Below, one piece after another: positions 53,751-62,418 of a stretch of 64,000 bases of DNA. The stretch spans positions 434,001 to 498,000 of the forward strand of contig NZ_CP121682.1 of NCBI RefSeq assembly GCF_029760955.1, in the 5' to 3' direction. This stretch comes from Streptomyces cathayae (GTDB lineage: Bacteria; Actinomycetota; Actinomycetes; Streptomycetales; Streptomycetaceae). The position numbers and the translations under genes were made by a program. The notes below the pieces were generated by a model. That model saw nothing but the letters and a program-made list of their open reading frames with translations. It had not been told where the DNA came from and made no database searches. Every line of letters starts with the position of its first letter. Within the stretch, counting starts at the first letter, position 1.

Positions 53751-54598
53751 GGCGTTGTCACGTTGCTGGGTGCGTGACTGCCTGATGGTGCGTCGGGCAT
53801 GGTGGCCCGCGTTCAGGCCGTGGTGGGTCGGCCGGCCGTGCCGGTGCTCTGGTCCCAGTTGACGAAGCGGGTGGTCATCGCGGCTCGGTGAGCCGAGGCG
53901 GTCATCAGGTGGCGGCATGGCCGGAAGTGGGGCGAGATGCCGCCGAACGCGGACAGGAACCGCTGCGCCCCGCCGAGGCTGCGAAAGCCCTTCCTCGCGC
54001 GCTCGCGTTGCCGGGTGGGCCGGTGGCTGTTCTCCGCCCGGTTGTCGAGGTACTTCGACTGCCGGTGCTCGACGCAGGACATGACCTCGCGGTGGGCGGC
54101 GCCGTGGGAGCGGAGCCTGCCGGTGACCACCACCCGCGGCACCACGCGTGTCTTCTTCATCAGGTGGCGGAAGAAGCGCCGGGCGGCGGCTTTGCCCCGG
54201 CGGCTCTGCACCAGGAGGTCCGGGACGCTGCCGTCGGCGTCGACGGCCCGCCACAGGTACTTCCGCTCTCCGTTGATCTTGATGAGGGCCTCGTCCAGGT
54301 GCCACGCGTCCCCGGGCCTCGGCCGTCATCGGCGCAGTCCGTTCGCGTAGGCCTGCCCGAACGTGGCACACCGGCGGCGGACCGTCTCGTGGGAGACGAC
54401 GACGCCGCGCTGCGGCATCCGCTCCTCCACCTCACGGAACGACAGCGGGAGGCGGAAGGACAGCCCCACGCAGGGGGAGATGCCCTCCACCGGGTACCGG
54501 TGCCCCCGGTACGACGGCGACGCGTCCCCCACGGACACCTCCTCCGACGTGATCAACCCGACGGTCATCCCACCCGGTCGGCCAACGTGACAGTGCCC
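53751..54598 (-). mobile_element. IS6-type element, copy with nonsense mutation
   Basis: 848 bp with inverted repeats GGCGTTGTCACGTTG and CAACGTGACAGTGCC (one mismatch region). Same family as 19305 and 57271. Confidence 0.82.
53813..54532 (-). pseudogene. IS6 transposase with in-frame stop and lost catalytic Asp
   Basis: GTG 54532 to 53813 is 720 bp, exactly the length of the intact gene at 19384, so there is no net indel. An in-frame TGA follows ANGLRR (54328-54326), between the N-terminal region and RPRPGDAWHLDEALIKI. The second catalytic Asp (VTDRLRS) is changed to Gly (VTGRLRSHG). The first Asp and the Glu (NRAENSH) remain. Confidence 0.8.
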
Positions 54599-54599
54599 C

Positions 54600-54975
54600 A
54601 GACCTCACGGACGAGGCGGGCCTGGGACATGGTGCCGTTGTCGAGTTCGAAGAGGCGGGGTGAGGGGGCCGAGGGGGAGATCGGGGTGTGTGGCCATGGG
54701 CGCCAGGTCGAGCCGCTTGTCCATGTCGAGGCGGAAGGTCCCGTACAAGGTTGGTGTTCGACCAGAACAGCGCGGTCAGCCTGCGCCGGCCCTCATCCGT
54801 GTGTCTCCATGTCCCGGCCGGTTCGGCGAGGACCTGCTGAAGCAGCAGCGTGTTGACGTGCACGAGAGCCGACTGGAGCAGGTGCAGGGCGAGCAGGGAG
54901 GTCTCGGCGTGCTCCTTGTCCGGGCCGGTGAGGGCACCCTCCTCGCCGTAGTGGAGGACCGGAGGCCGCTGCCGT
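54600..54975 (-). pseudogene. Tn3-family transposase, C-terminal fragment
   Basis: HAETSLLALHLLQSALVHVN TLLLQQVLAEPAG, DEGRRRLTALFWSNTN and, after a frameshift, FRLDMDKRL: the C-terminus of a TnpA of the Tn3 family. Ends against the IS6 copy. Confidence 0.65.
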
Positions 54976-54991
54976 CGTGACGCCGCGGGGG

Positions 54992-55600
54992 TCAGCGGGC
55001 GGACTCGCCCGGGCCCGGGGTCGGTCTGTGAGCGATGGTCCGCTCGAGCCTCCGGTCGGGGACCAGCCACATCAACGCGACGCCGGCATAGATTGCCACC
55101 GCGAGCCAGTCGCTCAGGAAGGACAGCCCGATGCCGCTCGCATACAGCAGCGGCGAGACCTTGCCCTTCAGGTCCCTGCCCACGGCGGTGGCGAGCAGGG
55201 ACTCTGCACCCTGGTCCCGGGTGATCGTCTTCTGCAGCGTGTAGTAGGCCAGGGCAGCGGCGAGCAGGTCGATGCCGTACGCGGCCGTGGGGACGGCGGC
55301 GAAGTGGTTCTGGCCCATCCAGGCCGTGGTGAAGGGGATCAGGGAGAGCCAGAACAACAGGTGCAGGTTCGCCCACAAGATCACCCCGTTCACCCGATCG
55401 GTCGCCTGCAGCATGTGATGGTGGTTGTTCCAGTAGATGCCGAGGTAGACGAAGCTGAGCACGTAGGTCAGCAGCACCGGAAGCCCGTCGTGCAGGGCCG
55501 CCCAAGTGGTGCCGTGCGGGGTGGGCAGCTCGAGCACCATGACCGTGATCAGGATGGCGATGACCCCATCGCTGAACGCTTCCATCCGCTCGGTTGGCAT
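54992..55600 (-). CDS. TMEM175-like potassium channel
   Basis: A 202-residue protein with about six hydrophobic helices. The FSDGV motif (residues 9-13) and the following IAILITVMVLELP are the hallmark of the TMEM175/DUF1211 family, in which the first helix with F-S-D lines the potassium pore. Conserved NHHHML and LSLIPFTTAWMG also fit. Bacterial members work as tetrameric K+ leak channels. The start at 55600 is the only ATG giving the complete FSDGV helix. No linked genes. Confidence 0.88.
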   Translation of the reverse strand: MPTERMEAFSDGVIAILITVMVLELPTPHGTTWAALHDGLPVLLTYVLSFVYLGIYWNNHHHMLQATDRVNGVILWANLHLLFWLSLIPFTTAWMGQNHFAAVPTAAYGIDLLAAALAYYTLQKTITRDQGAESLLATAVGRDLKGKVSPLLYASGIGLSFLSDWLAVAIYAGVALMWLVPDRRLERTIAHRPTPGPGESAR

Positions 55601-56158
55601 GAGCCGATGCTAAAGCTCTGCCCGGGAAGTGAAGCTTTTCCTTGATCGTGGACACCTGGAGACTGGGACCGGCCGCCGACGTGGACGTGGACGACAAAAC
55701 CGGCGAGGGCGGAGCTGCGGAAGGTGATGCGGCGGGCGCCGAACAGCGGGCCCGGGTTGATCACCAGGTAGACGCGGACAGGGCGGCCGGCCATGACGTG
55801 GCCTCGCGACGGGGGGGCAGCCCCGTGCGGGCCGCCCTGTACCCCGTCGCGGGCCGGGGCCCGGTCGGACAGGACCGGGGCGCCAGACGGGTTCCGGCAG
55901 CCTGCCGGACGTCGCCCTGCTCGAGGGCCGCGGCGGGGGCGCCCTCCAGTGGGTGCCGCTGATCCACAGGGATTTGCCGACGGTGACGGTGTGGCGGGTG
56001 AACGCGGCGCGCAGCAGATCAGCCGAGGGGGCAAGGCGGGCGGCGACGGTGTGGCCGTGCTCGCCGGGGCGAGAGTGTCCGAGTTCGGGTGTACGTAGAG
56101 TAAGGCAAAGGTCACACAAGCCGCTTTTCGAGCAAATTCTTCGAAGGAAGGCCAGATC
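55601..56158. other. 558-bp intergenic region
   Basis: Divergent upstream region. One minus-strand frame (VMAGRPVRVYLVINPGPLFG, FRSSALAGFVVHVHVG) looks protein-like for about 45 codons but has no family match I know. GGAAGG before ATG 56159 is the ribosome site of the NmrA-like gene. Confidence 0.4.
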
Positions 56159-56890
56159 ATGAAATTCGCAGTCATCGGCGGAACCGGGCTGATCGGGTCA
56201 CGGGTCGTGGAAAACCTGAACGCGGCCGGACACCAGGCCGTACCGCACTCCCTCTCCACCGGCGTGGACATCATCACCGGCCAGGGGCTGGAAGCGGCCG
56301 TGGCGGGCGTCGACGTCGTCATCAACCTGACGAATTCCCCGACCTTCGACGCCGCCTCGCTCGCCTTCTTCCGGACTTCGATGGACCACCTTCTTGCCGC
56401 GAGCGAGAAGGGCGGGGTCGGGCACTTCGCCATCCTCTCGATCGTCGGCGCGGACCGGGTGCCCGACCTGGACTACTACCGGGCGAAGGTGCTTCAGGAA
56501 AACATCCTCAAGGCCGGGCCGATCCCGTATTCCATCGTCCGCGCCACGCAGTTCATGGAGTTCATGGAAACGGCCCTGGCCATGACCGCCGACGGCGACA
56601 CCGTTCGCCTGCCACGCACGCCGATCCAGCCGATCGCCGCTGCGGACGTCGCCGGCATCGTCGCCGAAGTCGCCACCGGCAGCCCTCTGAACGGCGTCCT
56701 CAACATCGCAGGTCCCGACGTCCTCCCCCTCGACGAACTCGGCCGGCTCACCCTGGCCGCCAGGGGCGACGGGCGCGCTGTCGTCACCGACGACAGCGCC
56801 GGCATGTTCGCCGCCGTCCACGGCGAGGTCCTCACCGCCCCGAGCGACGCCCGCATCGCCCCCACCCACTACACCGACTGGCTCTCCTGA
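56159..56890 (+). CDS. NmrA-like NAD(P)-binding protein
   Basis: A 243-residue atypical short-chain dehydrogenase. The Rossmann motif FAVIGGTGLIGSRVV (residues 3-17) is of the extended/atypical SDR type (GGxGxIG). The catalytic Tyr-Lys pair may be the Y and K of LDYYRAKVLQE. SIVRATQFMEFMETAL is a conserved NmrA/YwnB-type block. Such proteins are redox-sensing or quinone-reducing; the reaction is not defined. RBS GGAAGG. A short open frame with its own ribosome site follows at 56973. Confidence 0.85.
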   Translation: MKFAVIGGTGLIGSRVVENLNAAGHQAVPHSLSTGVDIITGQGLEAAVAGVDVVINLTNSPTFDAASLAFFRTSMDHLLAASEKGGVGHFAILSIVGADRVPDLDYYRAKVLQENILKAGPIPYSIVRATQFMEFMETALAMTADGDTVRLPRTPIQPIAAADVAGIVAEVATGSPLNGVLNIAGPDVLPLDELGRLTLAARGDGRAVVTDDSAGMFAAVHGEVLTAPSDARIAPTHYTDWLS

Positions 56891-56972
56891 ACGGTCCCGC
56901 GACCTGCCGCGCCAGTCCAGGGCGATGCGCGCGTCGCTCCCACTCCGATTCCCTCAAAGAAGAGGAAACGCC

Positions 56973-57083
56973 ATGTCGCACAACGAGTCGTCCGGCGGCG
57001 CCCTCCTGCCGGCCCACGTCAGCAAGGTCCTCGCACAAGCAGGGGTTGAGACTGGTAAGCCCGCATGGCGAGGTGTTGCGTAG
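56973..57083 (+). pseudogene. 5' stub of a truncated gene
   Basis: AGAGGAAACGCC precedes ATG 56973. The frame MSHNESSGGALLPAHVSKVL then ends after 36 codons at a TAG. Ribosome site and position behind the NmrA-like gene suggest a former operon partner, now cut. Family not recognised. Confidence 0.35.
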
Positions 57084-57114
57084 CGGCCCCGCAGCCTCAA
57101 CACGGGCGAGTCCG

Positions 57115-57270
57115 ACTGTCATCACGGGACCCGTTGAATGCGGTGACGAGTTGGTTCGTGGTGACGATGGCCTGGGCGTAGGTGGGCCGTTGAGTTCGTG
57201 AGCGGCGTGCATCATCTCGGGGCTGAGGGCCGCGGTGGCGTCGCTGACCAGCGTCAGGTGGTAGCCGAGC
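57115..57270 (-). pseudogene. isochorismatase-like hydrolase, C-terminal fragment
   Basis: GYHLTLVSDATAALSPEMMH AAHELNGP, then in a shifted frame TYAQAIVTTNQLVTAFNGS: the end of a cysteine hydrolase family protein. The 5' side is cut exactly at the IS6 terminus at 57271. Confidence 0.55.
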
Positions 57271-58120
57271 GGCACTGTCACGTTGGCCGACCGGGTGGGA
57301 TGACCGTCGGGTTGATCACGTCGGAGGAGGTGTCCGTGGGGGACGCGTCGCCGTCGTACCGGGGGCACCGGTACCCGGTGGAGGGCATCTCCCCCTGCGT
57401 GGGGCTGTCCTTCCGCCTCCCGCTGTCGTTCCGTGAGGTGGAGGAGCGGATGCCGCAGCGCGGTGCCGTCGTCTCCCACGAGACGGTCCGCCGCTGGTGT
57501 GCCACGTTCGGGCAGGCCTACGCGAACGGACTGCGCCGATGACGGCCGAGGCCCGGGGACGCGTGGCACCTGGACGAGGCCCTCATCAAGATCGACAGAG
57601 AGCGGAAGTACCTGTGGCGGGCCGTGGACCGGGACGGGAACGTGCTGGACATCCTGGTCCGGCCCCGGCGCGACCTGAAGGCGCACTGCGGTTCCTTCGC
57701 CGGCTCCGAAGGATCTGGAGTACGTGCCGCGGGTGATGGTGACCGACAAGCTCCGCTCCTGTGGCGCGGCCCACCACCAGGTCATGCCGGGCGTGGAGCA
57801 CCGCACCTCGAAGTGCCTGAACCACCGGGCCGAGAACTTCCACCAGACAACCCGCCGGCGCGAGCGCGCGATGAAACGCTTCACCTCACCTGGCTGCGCG
57901 CAGCGGTTCCTGTCCGCGTTCAACGGCATCTCGTCCCACGTCCGGCCCCGGCGTCACCGTCTGGCCGCGGCCCGGTACCGCACCGGGATGAACCAGCGCT
58001 TCACTGTCTGGCGGCAGGTTACCGGCGCCACCGCGGCGGCCTGATCACGGCGCCCCGCGCGGGCGAGCCATCACCCCGGCGAGCCGTCAGCACCACCCGA
58101 CCCAACAACGTGACAGTGCC
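57271..58120 (+). mobile_element. IS6-type element, frameshifted copy
   Basis: 850 bp from GGCACTGTCACGTTGG to CAACGTGACAGTGCC. The leader GGGTTGATCACGTCGGAGGA before GTG 57336 is the reference for the remnants at 15468, 40891 and 51882. Confidence 0.82.
57336..58044 (+). pseudogene. IS6 transposase, nonsense and frameshift
   Basis: Shares the in-frame TGA after ANGLRR (57540-57542) with the copy at 53751. A further indel near 57680-57720 shifts the frame before VPRVMVTDKLRSCGAAHHQV. The catalytic Asp residues are kept (HLDEALIKI, VTDKLRS) and the Glu is in HRAENFHQT. Confidence 0.8.
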
Positions 58121-58510
58121 CTACAGACCGGCTGGTGCCTCTTCGGTGGCGACTGCGGGGGTGTCGCGGATTCCCATGCGCAGGTGTTCTACGTGGTAGA
58201 GCGCCTGGTCGAGGAGCTCGGCGACGTGGTTGTCGTAGAGGGCGTAGACGATCGAGCGCCCGTGGCGTTCACCCGTGACCAGTCCGAGGTTGCGCAGCAG
58301 GCGCAGTTGGTGGGAGCAGGCGGAGGCTTCCATGCCGACGGAGTCGGCGAGGTCGCCGACCGAGCAGGGGCCTTCCTGGAGCCGGGCCAGGATGTACAGG
58401 CGTGAGGGGGTGGCGAGGGCCTGGAGGGTCGCAGCGACGTCGGTTGCCCCCGCCGCGTCCAGTCGCTCGCGCGAGGTGGCGTTGTTCCTGTCGTCGGCTC
58501 CGTGACCCAT
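58121..58510 (-). CDS. ArsR/SmtB-family metal-responsive repressor
   Basis: A 129-residue winged-helix regulator. The core ATLQALATPSRLYILARLQE, EGPCSVGDLADSVGMEASAC SHQLRLL has Cys residues in and before the recognition helix. LYHVEHLRMG supplies His/Glu in the dimerisation helix, the place of alpha-5 metal sites in NmtR/CmtR-type sensors. ATG 58510 follows AGGA by eight bases. It is divergent from the P1B-type ATPase and presumably represses it; a TGAA-N6-TTCA repeat lies between them. The gene ends one base after the IS6 terminus at 58120, so its last codons may have been altered. Confidence 0.85.
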   Translation of the reverse strand: MGHGADDRNNATSRERLDAAGATDVAATLQALATPSRLYILARLQEGPCSVGDLADSVGMEASACSHQLRLLRNLGLVTGERHGRSIVYALYDNHVAELLDQALYHVEHLRMGIRDTPAVATEEAPAGL

Positions 58511-58534
58511 GGTGCCCATCCTAGCGACCACACA

Positions 58535-58548
58535 TGAAAACCTGTTCA
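58535..58548. promoter_or_regulatory. candidate ArsR/SmtB operator
   Basis: TGAAAACCTGTTCA: 4-bp arms TGAA/TTCA with a six-base spacer, in an AT-rich patch between the divergent arsR and ATPase genes. The neighbouring GTTCAGATATTC extends the similarity to metal-sensor sites. Confidence 0.45.
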
Positions 58549-58605
58549 GATATTCCTGTACCATGAGGGCCGTTGCCCCGCCCACCCGCGAAGGGTTGCT
58601 CCGTC

Positions 58606-60486
58606 ATGCCCTCTGTCCTGGACCGGCGGCCCGCGCAGGCCGCCGTCGGGCCGCGTCCCTCCTTGCCGCGGCGCCGCACGCGCGTCCTGGCACTGCCGGA
58701 GGCTCGGTGGGCGCTCGCGGCGCTGGTGCTGTTCCTGCTCGCCCTGCCGCTGTACCTGCTGGGCGCCCCGGGGTGGCTGTGGGGGACGCTGTTCGCCACC
58801 GTCTACGTCACTGGCGGCTGGGAGCCGGGCTGGGAGGGGCTGAAGGCCCTCAAGGACAAGACGCTGGACGTGGACCTGCTGATGGTCGTCGCGGCGCTCG
58901 GCGCCGCCTCCATCGGCCAGATTCTGGACGGTGCGCTGCTGATCGTCATCTTCGCCACCTCCGGCGCCCTGGAGGCGGTCGCGACCGCCCGCACCGCGGA
59001 CTCGGTGCGCGGCCTGCTCGACCTCGCCCCCTCCACCGCGACGAGGCTCCTGCCCGACGGCACGGAGGAGAGCGTCGACGCCGCACGGCTGAAGGTCGGG
59101 GACACGATCCTGGTGAGGCCCGGCGAACGGGTCGGCGGTGACGGCCAGGTCCTCACCGGAGCCGGCGACGTCGACCAGGCCACCATCACCGGCGAGTCAC
59201 TGCCGGTGGCCAAGCAGGCTGGGGACGAAGTGTTCGCCGGCACCGTCAACGGCACCGGAGCCCTGCGCGTGCGCGTCGAGCGCGACCCGGCGGACTCCGT
59301 GATCGCCCGGATCGTGACGATGGTCGAGGAAGCCTCCGAGACCAAGGCCCCCACCCAGCTGTTCATCGAGAAGATCGAACAGCGCTACTCGATCGGCATG
59401 GTCATCGCGACCCTGGCCGTTTTCACCGTCCCGCTCACCTTCGGCGACGAGGTGCAGTCGGCCCTGCTGCGGGCGATGACCTTCATGATCGTCGCCTCGC
59501 CGTGCGCGGTCGTGCTCTCCACCATGCCGCCGCTGCTGTCCGCGATCGCCGACGCCGGACGCCACGGCGTCCTCGCGAAGTCCGCCGTCGTGATGGAACG
59601 CCTCGGACAGATCGACGCCGTCGCGCTCGCTGCCTCGGCCGAGCACCCCAGCGAGCACCCGCTGGCCCGCGCCGTCGTGGACGCCGCCCGCGGACGCAGT
59701 CTGATTCTTGCCGACGCGGGCGGCTTCGCCTCCGTCCCCGGGCGGGGTGTCAGGGCCACCGTCGACGGCCACGCCGTCCAGGTCGGCTCCCCCGCCCGGC
59801 TGCTGCCCGCCGACGCCGACCCGGCCCACCAGAAGGTGGTGCGGGAGCTGGAGGAGGCCGGGCGCACCGCGGTGGCGGTGCTGCGCGACGGAACACCGGT
59901 GGGGGTACTGGGGATCGCCGACCGGCTGCGGCCGGACGCCGCCACCACCGTCGCCGCACTCACCCGCCTGACCGGCCGCACCCCGGTGCTGCTGACCGGT
60001 GACAACGAGCGCGCCGCCCGGCGCCTGGCCGCCGAGGTCGGCATCACCGACGTCCGCGCCGGGCTGCTGCCGCAGGACAAGGTCACCGCCGTGCGGGAAT
60101 GGCAAGAGCAGGGCCGCAAGGTGCTCGTCGTCGGCGACGGCGTCAACGACGCCTCCGCGCCGGCCGCCGCCCGCTCCGGCATCGCCATGGGCAAGGCCGG
60201 CTCCGACCTCGCCCCGGAGACCGCCGACGCCGTCGTGGTCCGCGACGAGCTGGCCACCATCCCCACCGTCGTCAACCTCTCGCGCACCGCCCGCCGCCTG
60301 GTCAGCCAGAACCTGGCCCTCGCCGGAGTGTTCATCACCGCCCTGGTCGCCTGGGACCTGATCGGCACCCTCCCGCTGCCCCTCGGCGTCGCCGGACACG
60401 AGGGCTCCACCGTCATCATCGGCCTCAACGGCCTGCGCCTGCTGCGCGAGGCCGCCTGGACCAACCCCGCCAAGGACACCGCGTGA
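58606..60486 (+). CDS. P1B-type heavy-metal ATPase lacking the DKTG phosphorylation segment
   Basis: A 626-residue P-type ATPase. Membrane helices, the actuator motif TITGES, the metal-binding SPC in IVASPCAVVLSTMP, the HP motif in SEHPLARAVVD, and the GDGVND hinge are all present. The SPC motif suggests the P1B-4 (Co/Zn-type) subgroup. The phosphorylation site D-K-T-G-T-L-T is absent. Where QIDAVAFDKTGTLTEG is expected the sequence passes from QIDAVA (residue 340) straight to LAASAEHPSEH, with about 30-35 residues deleted in frame. Without the Asp it cannot form the phosphoenzyme. GAAGGG precedes ATG 58606. Overlaps the next gene by four bases. Confidence 0.9.
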   Translation: MPSVLDRRPAQAAVGPRPSLPRRRTRVLALPEARWALAALVLFLLALPLYLLGAPGWLWGTLFATVYVTGGWEPGWEGLKALKDKTLDVDLLMVVAALGAASIGQILDGALLIVIFATSGALEAVATARTADSVRGLLDLAPSTATRLLPDGTEESVDAARLKVGDTILVRPGERVGGDGQVLTGAGDVDQATITGESLPVAKQAGDEVFAGTVNGTGALRVRVERDPADSVIARIVTMVEEASETKAPTQLFIEKIEQRYSIGMVIATLAVFTVPLTFGDEVQSALLRAMTFMIVASPCAVVLSTMPPLLSAIADAGRHGVLAKSAVVMERLGQIDAVALAASAEHPSEHPLARAVVDAARGRSLILADAGGFASVPGRGVRATVDGHAVQVGSPARLLPADADPAHQKVVRELEEAGRTAVAVLRDGTPVGVLGIADRLRPDAATTVAALTRLTGRTPVLLTGDNERAARRLAAEVGITDVRAGLLPQDKVTAVREWQEQGRKVLVVGDGVNDASAPAAARSGIAMGKAGSDLAPETADAVVVRDELATIPTVVNLSRTARRLVSQNLALAGVFITALVAWDLIGTLPLPLGVAGHEGSTVIIGLNGLRLLREAAWTNPAKDTA

Positions 60487-60887
60487 GCAGACGAACCCGC
60501 CGTACCGCCCCTGCAACGGGAGCGGCACGGCCCACCATCACCGTCTGCCGTGGCTGCTGCTGCGGCACCCCCAAGATCCCCGGCCTCGACCACACAGCCC
60601 AACTGCGCGACCTGCGCCAGGCCGTGGACGGCGCCGCGACCGTACGAGTCACCAACTGCCTCGACGCCTGCGAACGCGCCAACGTCATCGTCGTCCAGCC
60701 CTCCACGGCCGGCCGCAAGGCCGGCGGGCGCCCCGTCTGGCTCGGCCTGGTCAACGACCCCGACGCCACCACCGACATCACCACCTGGGTCCAGGGCGGC
60801 GGCCCCGGCCTGGCCGAGCCACCGGGCATCCTTGACCTGTACGCCTTCCAGCCCTCCCGCCGCGTCCGGCACGAACTCGAGGACTGA
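60483..60887 (+). CDS. small [2Fe-2S] ferredoxin-like protein
   Basis: A 134-residue protein starting at GTG 60483, which overlaps the ATPase stop (GTGA). TITVCRGCCCGT and RVTNCLDACERANVIVVQP give the C-x2-C(C) ... C-x3-C pattern of thioredoxin-like [2Fe-2S] ferredoxins. Tail residues YAFQPSRRVRHELED are typical of the actinobacterial form. It is translationally coupled to the metal ATPase, so it may serve in metal handling or electron supply. The coupling is seen; the function is inferred. Confidence 0.8.
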   Translation: MSRRTRRTAPATGAARPTITVCRGCCCGTPKIPGLDHTAQLRDLRQAVDGAATVRVTNCLDACERANVIVVQPSTAGRKAGGRPVWLGLVNDPDATTDITTWVQGGGPGLAEPPGILDLYAFQPSRRVRHELED

Positions 60888-61065
60888 CCCGCTCGCCGCC
60901 GGACGCAGCGGCAGGTATTGCGGCGGTCCTGCTCAACGCCGTAGGGCTCGGCGGGTGCCGATAAATCACCCGCCCAGGCCACGGCCTTGGTCGGCCATCT
61001 CTGATGTGGCTGCCGGCTACCCCACTGTCTTCACCCGGGCGAGGGAGGACGACATCATGACCGGT
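60888..61065. other. intergenic segment
   Basis: Nothing recognised apart from transition into transposase debris. Confidence 0.35.
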
Positions 61066-61245
61066 CGTGCTGCTGCGCCTGGCCTACCTCGCCGCCACCG
61101 ACATCTTCACCCTGCTACGTCTCCTGCTGATGAGCGACCGCGAAAAAGACGTGGAGATTCTCGCCCTGCGGCACCCACTGCTCGTCCTGCAAGGCGAGGT
61201 TGCCCAGCCCGCGTTCACCGACACTGAACCGCCCCGGGTCCGGTA
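61066..61245 (+). pseudogene. integrase-type transposase N-terminal fragment
   Basis: LLRLAYLAATDIFTLLRLLL MSDREKDVEILALRHPLLVL QGEVAQPAFTDTE: same N-terminus as the fragment at 44211. Stops after about 60 codons. Confidence 0.6.
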
Positions 61246-61251
61246 GCGATC

Positions 61252-62418
61252 TCAGTTTGTGGTTGTGACCTGTGGTTTTGCGGCTGTGAGGTAGGAAGCG
61301 GCCTCGTATTCGACGGGTGGGACGTGGCCGATCTCACCGTGGAGTCGGCGGTGGCAGTGAGCGGTTTTCAGGAGTTCGGCGATCTCGCGGGCCGCATCAC
61401 GGGCCGGGCGACCGACACCGATCAGGGTGGCGGAGGCCGGGCCGGTCCAGTCGCCGTAGCCGAGCAGGTGCAGGCGCGGCTCATCCACCGCTCGGGTGCC
61501 CGCAGTGGCGATGTGGCCCCGTACCCCGCGCAACCCGAGGGGCGCCAGGTGCGAAAGTGCCGGACGGAAACCGGTGCACCAGATCACCGTGTCGGCCGAC
61601 GCCCGTCTCCCGTCGGCCCAGAGGATTCCGTGCCGGTCGAGCCGTAGGAACATCGGTGATGCCTTCAGCAGTCCGGCGTCCCGGGCCTGGCGCACAGGCG
61701 GTACGGCGACGATGTCGCCGAGCGCGGCGACGCCTGCGGTGTCGGTGCGGCCCTCGTCCAGGGCGCGGCGGCGGGCGGTGGCGACGTCGAACAGGGCGCG
61801 GCCGTCGATGTCGTCGGCCAAAAACCGCGGTGGCCGCTGGGTGACCCAGGTCAGCTCGGTGTCGTGGGCGAGGTCGGCAGCGATCTGGGCGCCGGAGTTG
61901 CCGCCGCCGACCACGATGACACGCTGGCCGGCGAAGTCGCCGGGGCGGCGGTAGCCCACGGTGTGCAGCTGCCGGCCCTGGAAGACTTCGCGTCCCGGGA
62001 CGGCCGGCAGGAAGGGGCGCGTCCAGGTGCCGGTGGCGCTGATGACCGCGCGGGCCTGCCAGGTGCCGGTGTCGGCCTGGATGCGGAGGAAGGGCCCGTC
62101 GCGGTGCACGGCCTGGACGAGAGCGCCACGCTGGACGGGAAGGTCGTACCGCTTCTCGTAGTCCGCGAGGTACGCGACCACGTGCGAGGCATCGGGATAT
62201 GTCTCGCCGGGCTGGGACGGCATGAGCCGGCCGGGCAGGGACGAGTGGGCGGCCGGGGAGAACAGGTGCAGGGAGTCCCAGGCGTGCTGCCAGGCGCCGC
62301 CCGGCGTGGACTGGCCGTCGAGGATGACGAAGTCCACGCCCAGGCGGCGCAGGTGGTAGCCGGCGGCGAGCCCGGCCTGGCCGCCGCCGATCACCACCAC
62401 CTGTGGCGTCCGCGTCAC
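61252..62418 (-). CDS. flavin-containing monooxygenase-type oxidoreductase (ArsO-like) with replaced C-terminus
   Basis: A 388-residue protein. GTG 62418 overlaps the aquaporin stop (GTGA). Two Rossmann motifs are present: VVVIGGGQAGLAAGYHLRRL (residues 7-26) and VIVVGGGNSGAQIAADLAHD. The FATGY-like block is TVIWCTGFRPALSHL. ArsO-type proteins of this class occur in arsenic loci. The last ~35 residues (CHRRLHGEIGHVPPVEYEAA SYLTAA ...) are the C-terminal tail of an IS3-type transposase, fused in frame after AREIAELLKTA. The native end is therefore missing, but the catalytic folds remain. Confidence 0.8.
   Translation of the reverse strand: MTRTPQVVVIGGGQAGLAAGYHLRRLGVDFVILDGQSTPGGAWQHAWDSLHLFSPAAHSSLPGRLMPSQPGETYPDASHVVAYLADYEKRYDLPVQRGALVQAVHRDGPFLRIQADTGTWQARAVISATGTWTRPFLPAVPGREVFQGRQLHTVGYRRPGDFAGQRVIVVGGGNSGAQIAADLAHDTELTWVTQRPPRFLADDIDGRALFDVATARRRALDEGRTDTAGVAALGDIVAVPPVRQARDAGLLKASPMFLRLDRHGILWADGRRASADTVIWCTGFRPALSHLAPLGLRGVRGHIATAGTRAVDEPRLHLLGYGDWTGPASATLIGVGRPARDAAREIAELLKTAHCHRRLHGEIGHVPPVEYEAASYLTAAKPQVTTTN

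Noticed and set aside
59197..60528. Long minus-strand open frames opposite the P-type ATPase
   Set aside because: Low-complexity antisense of a gene with full ATPase motifs; no ribosome site.
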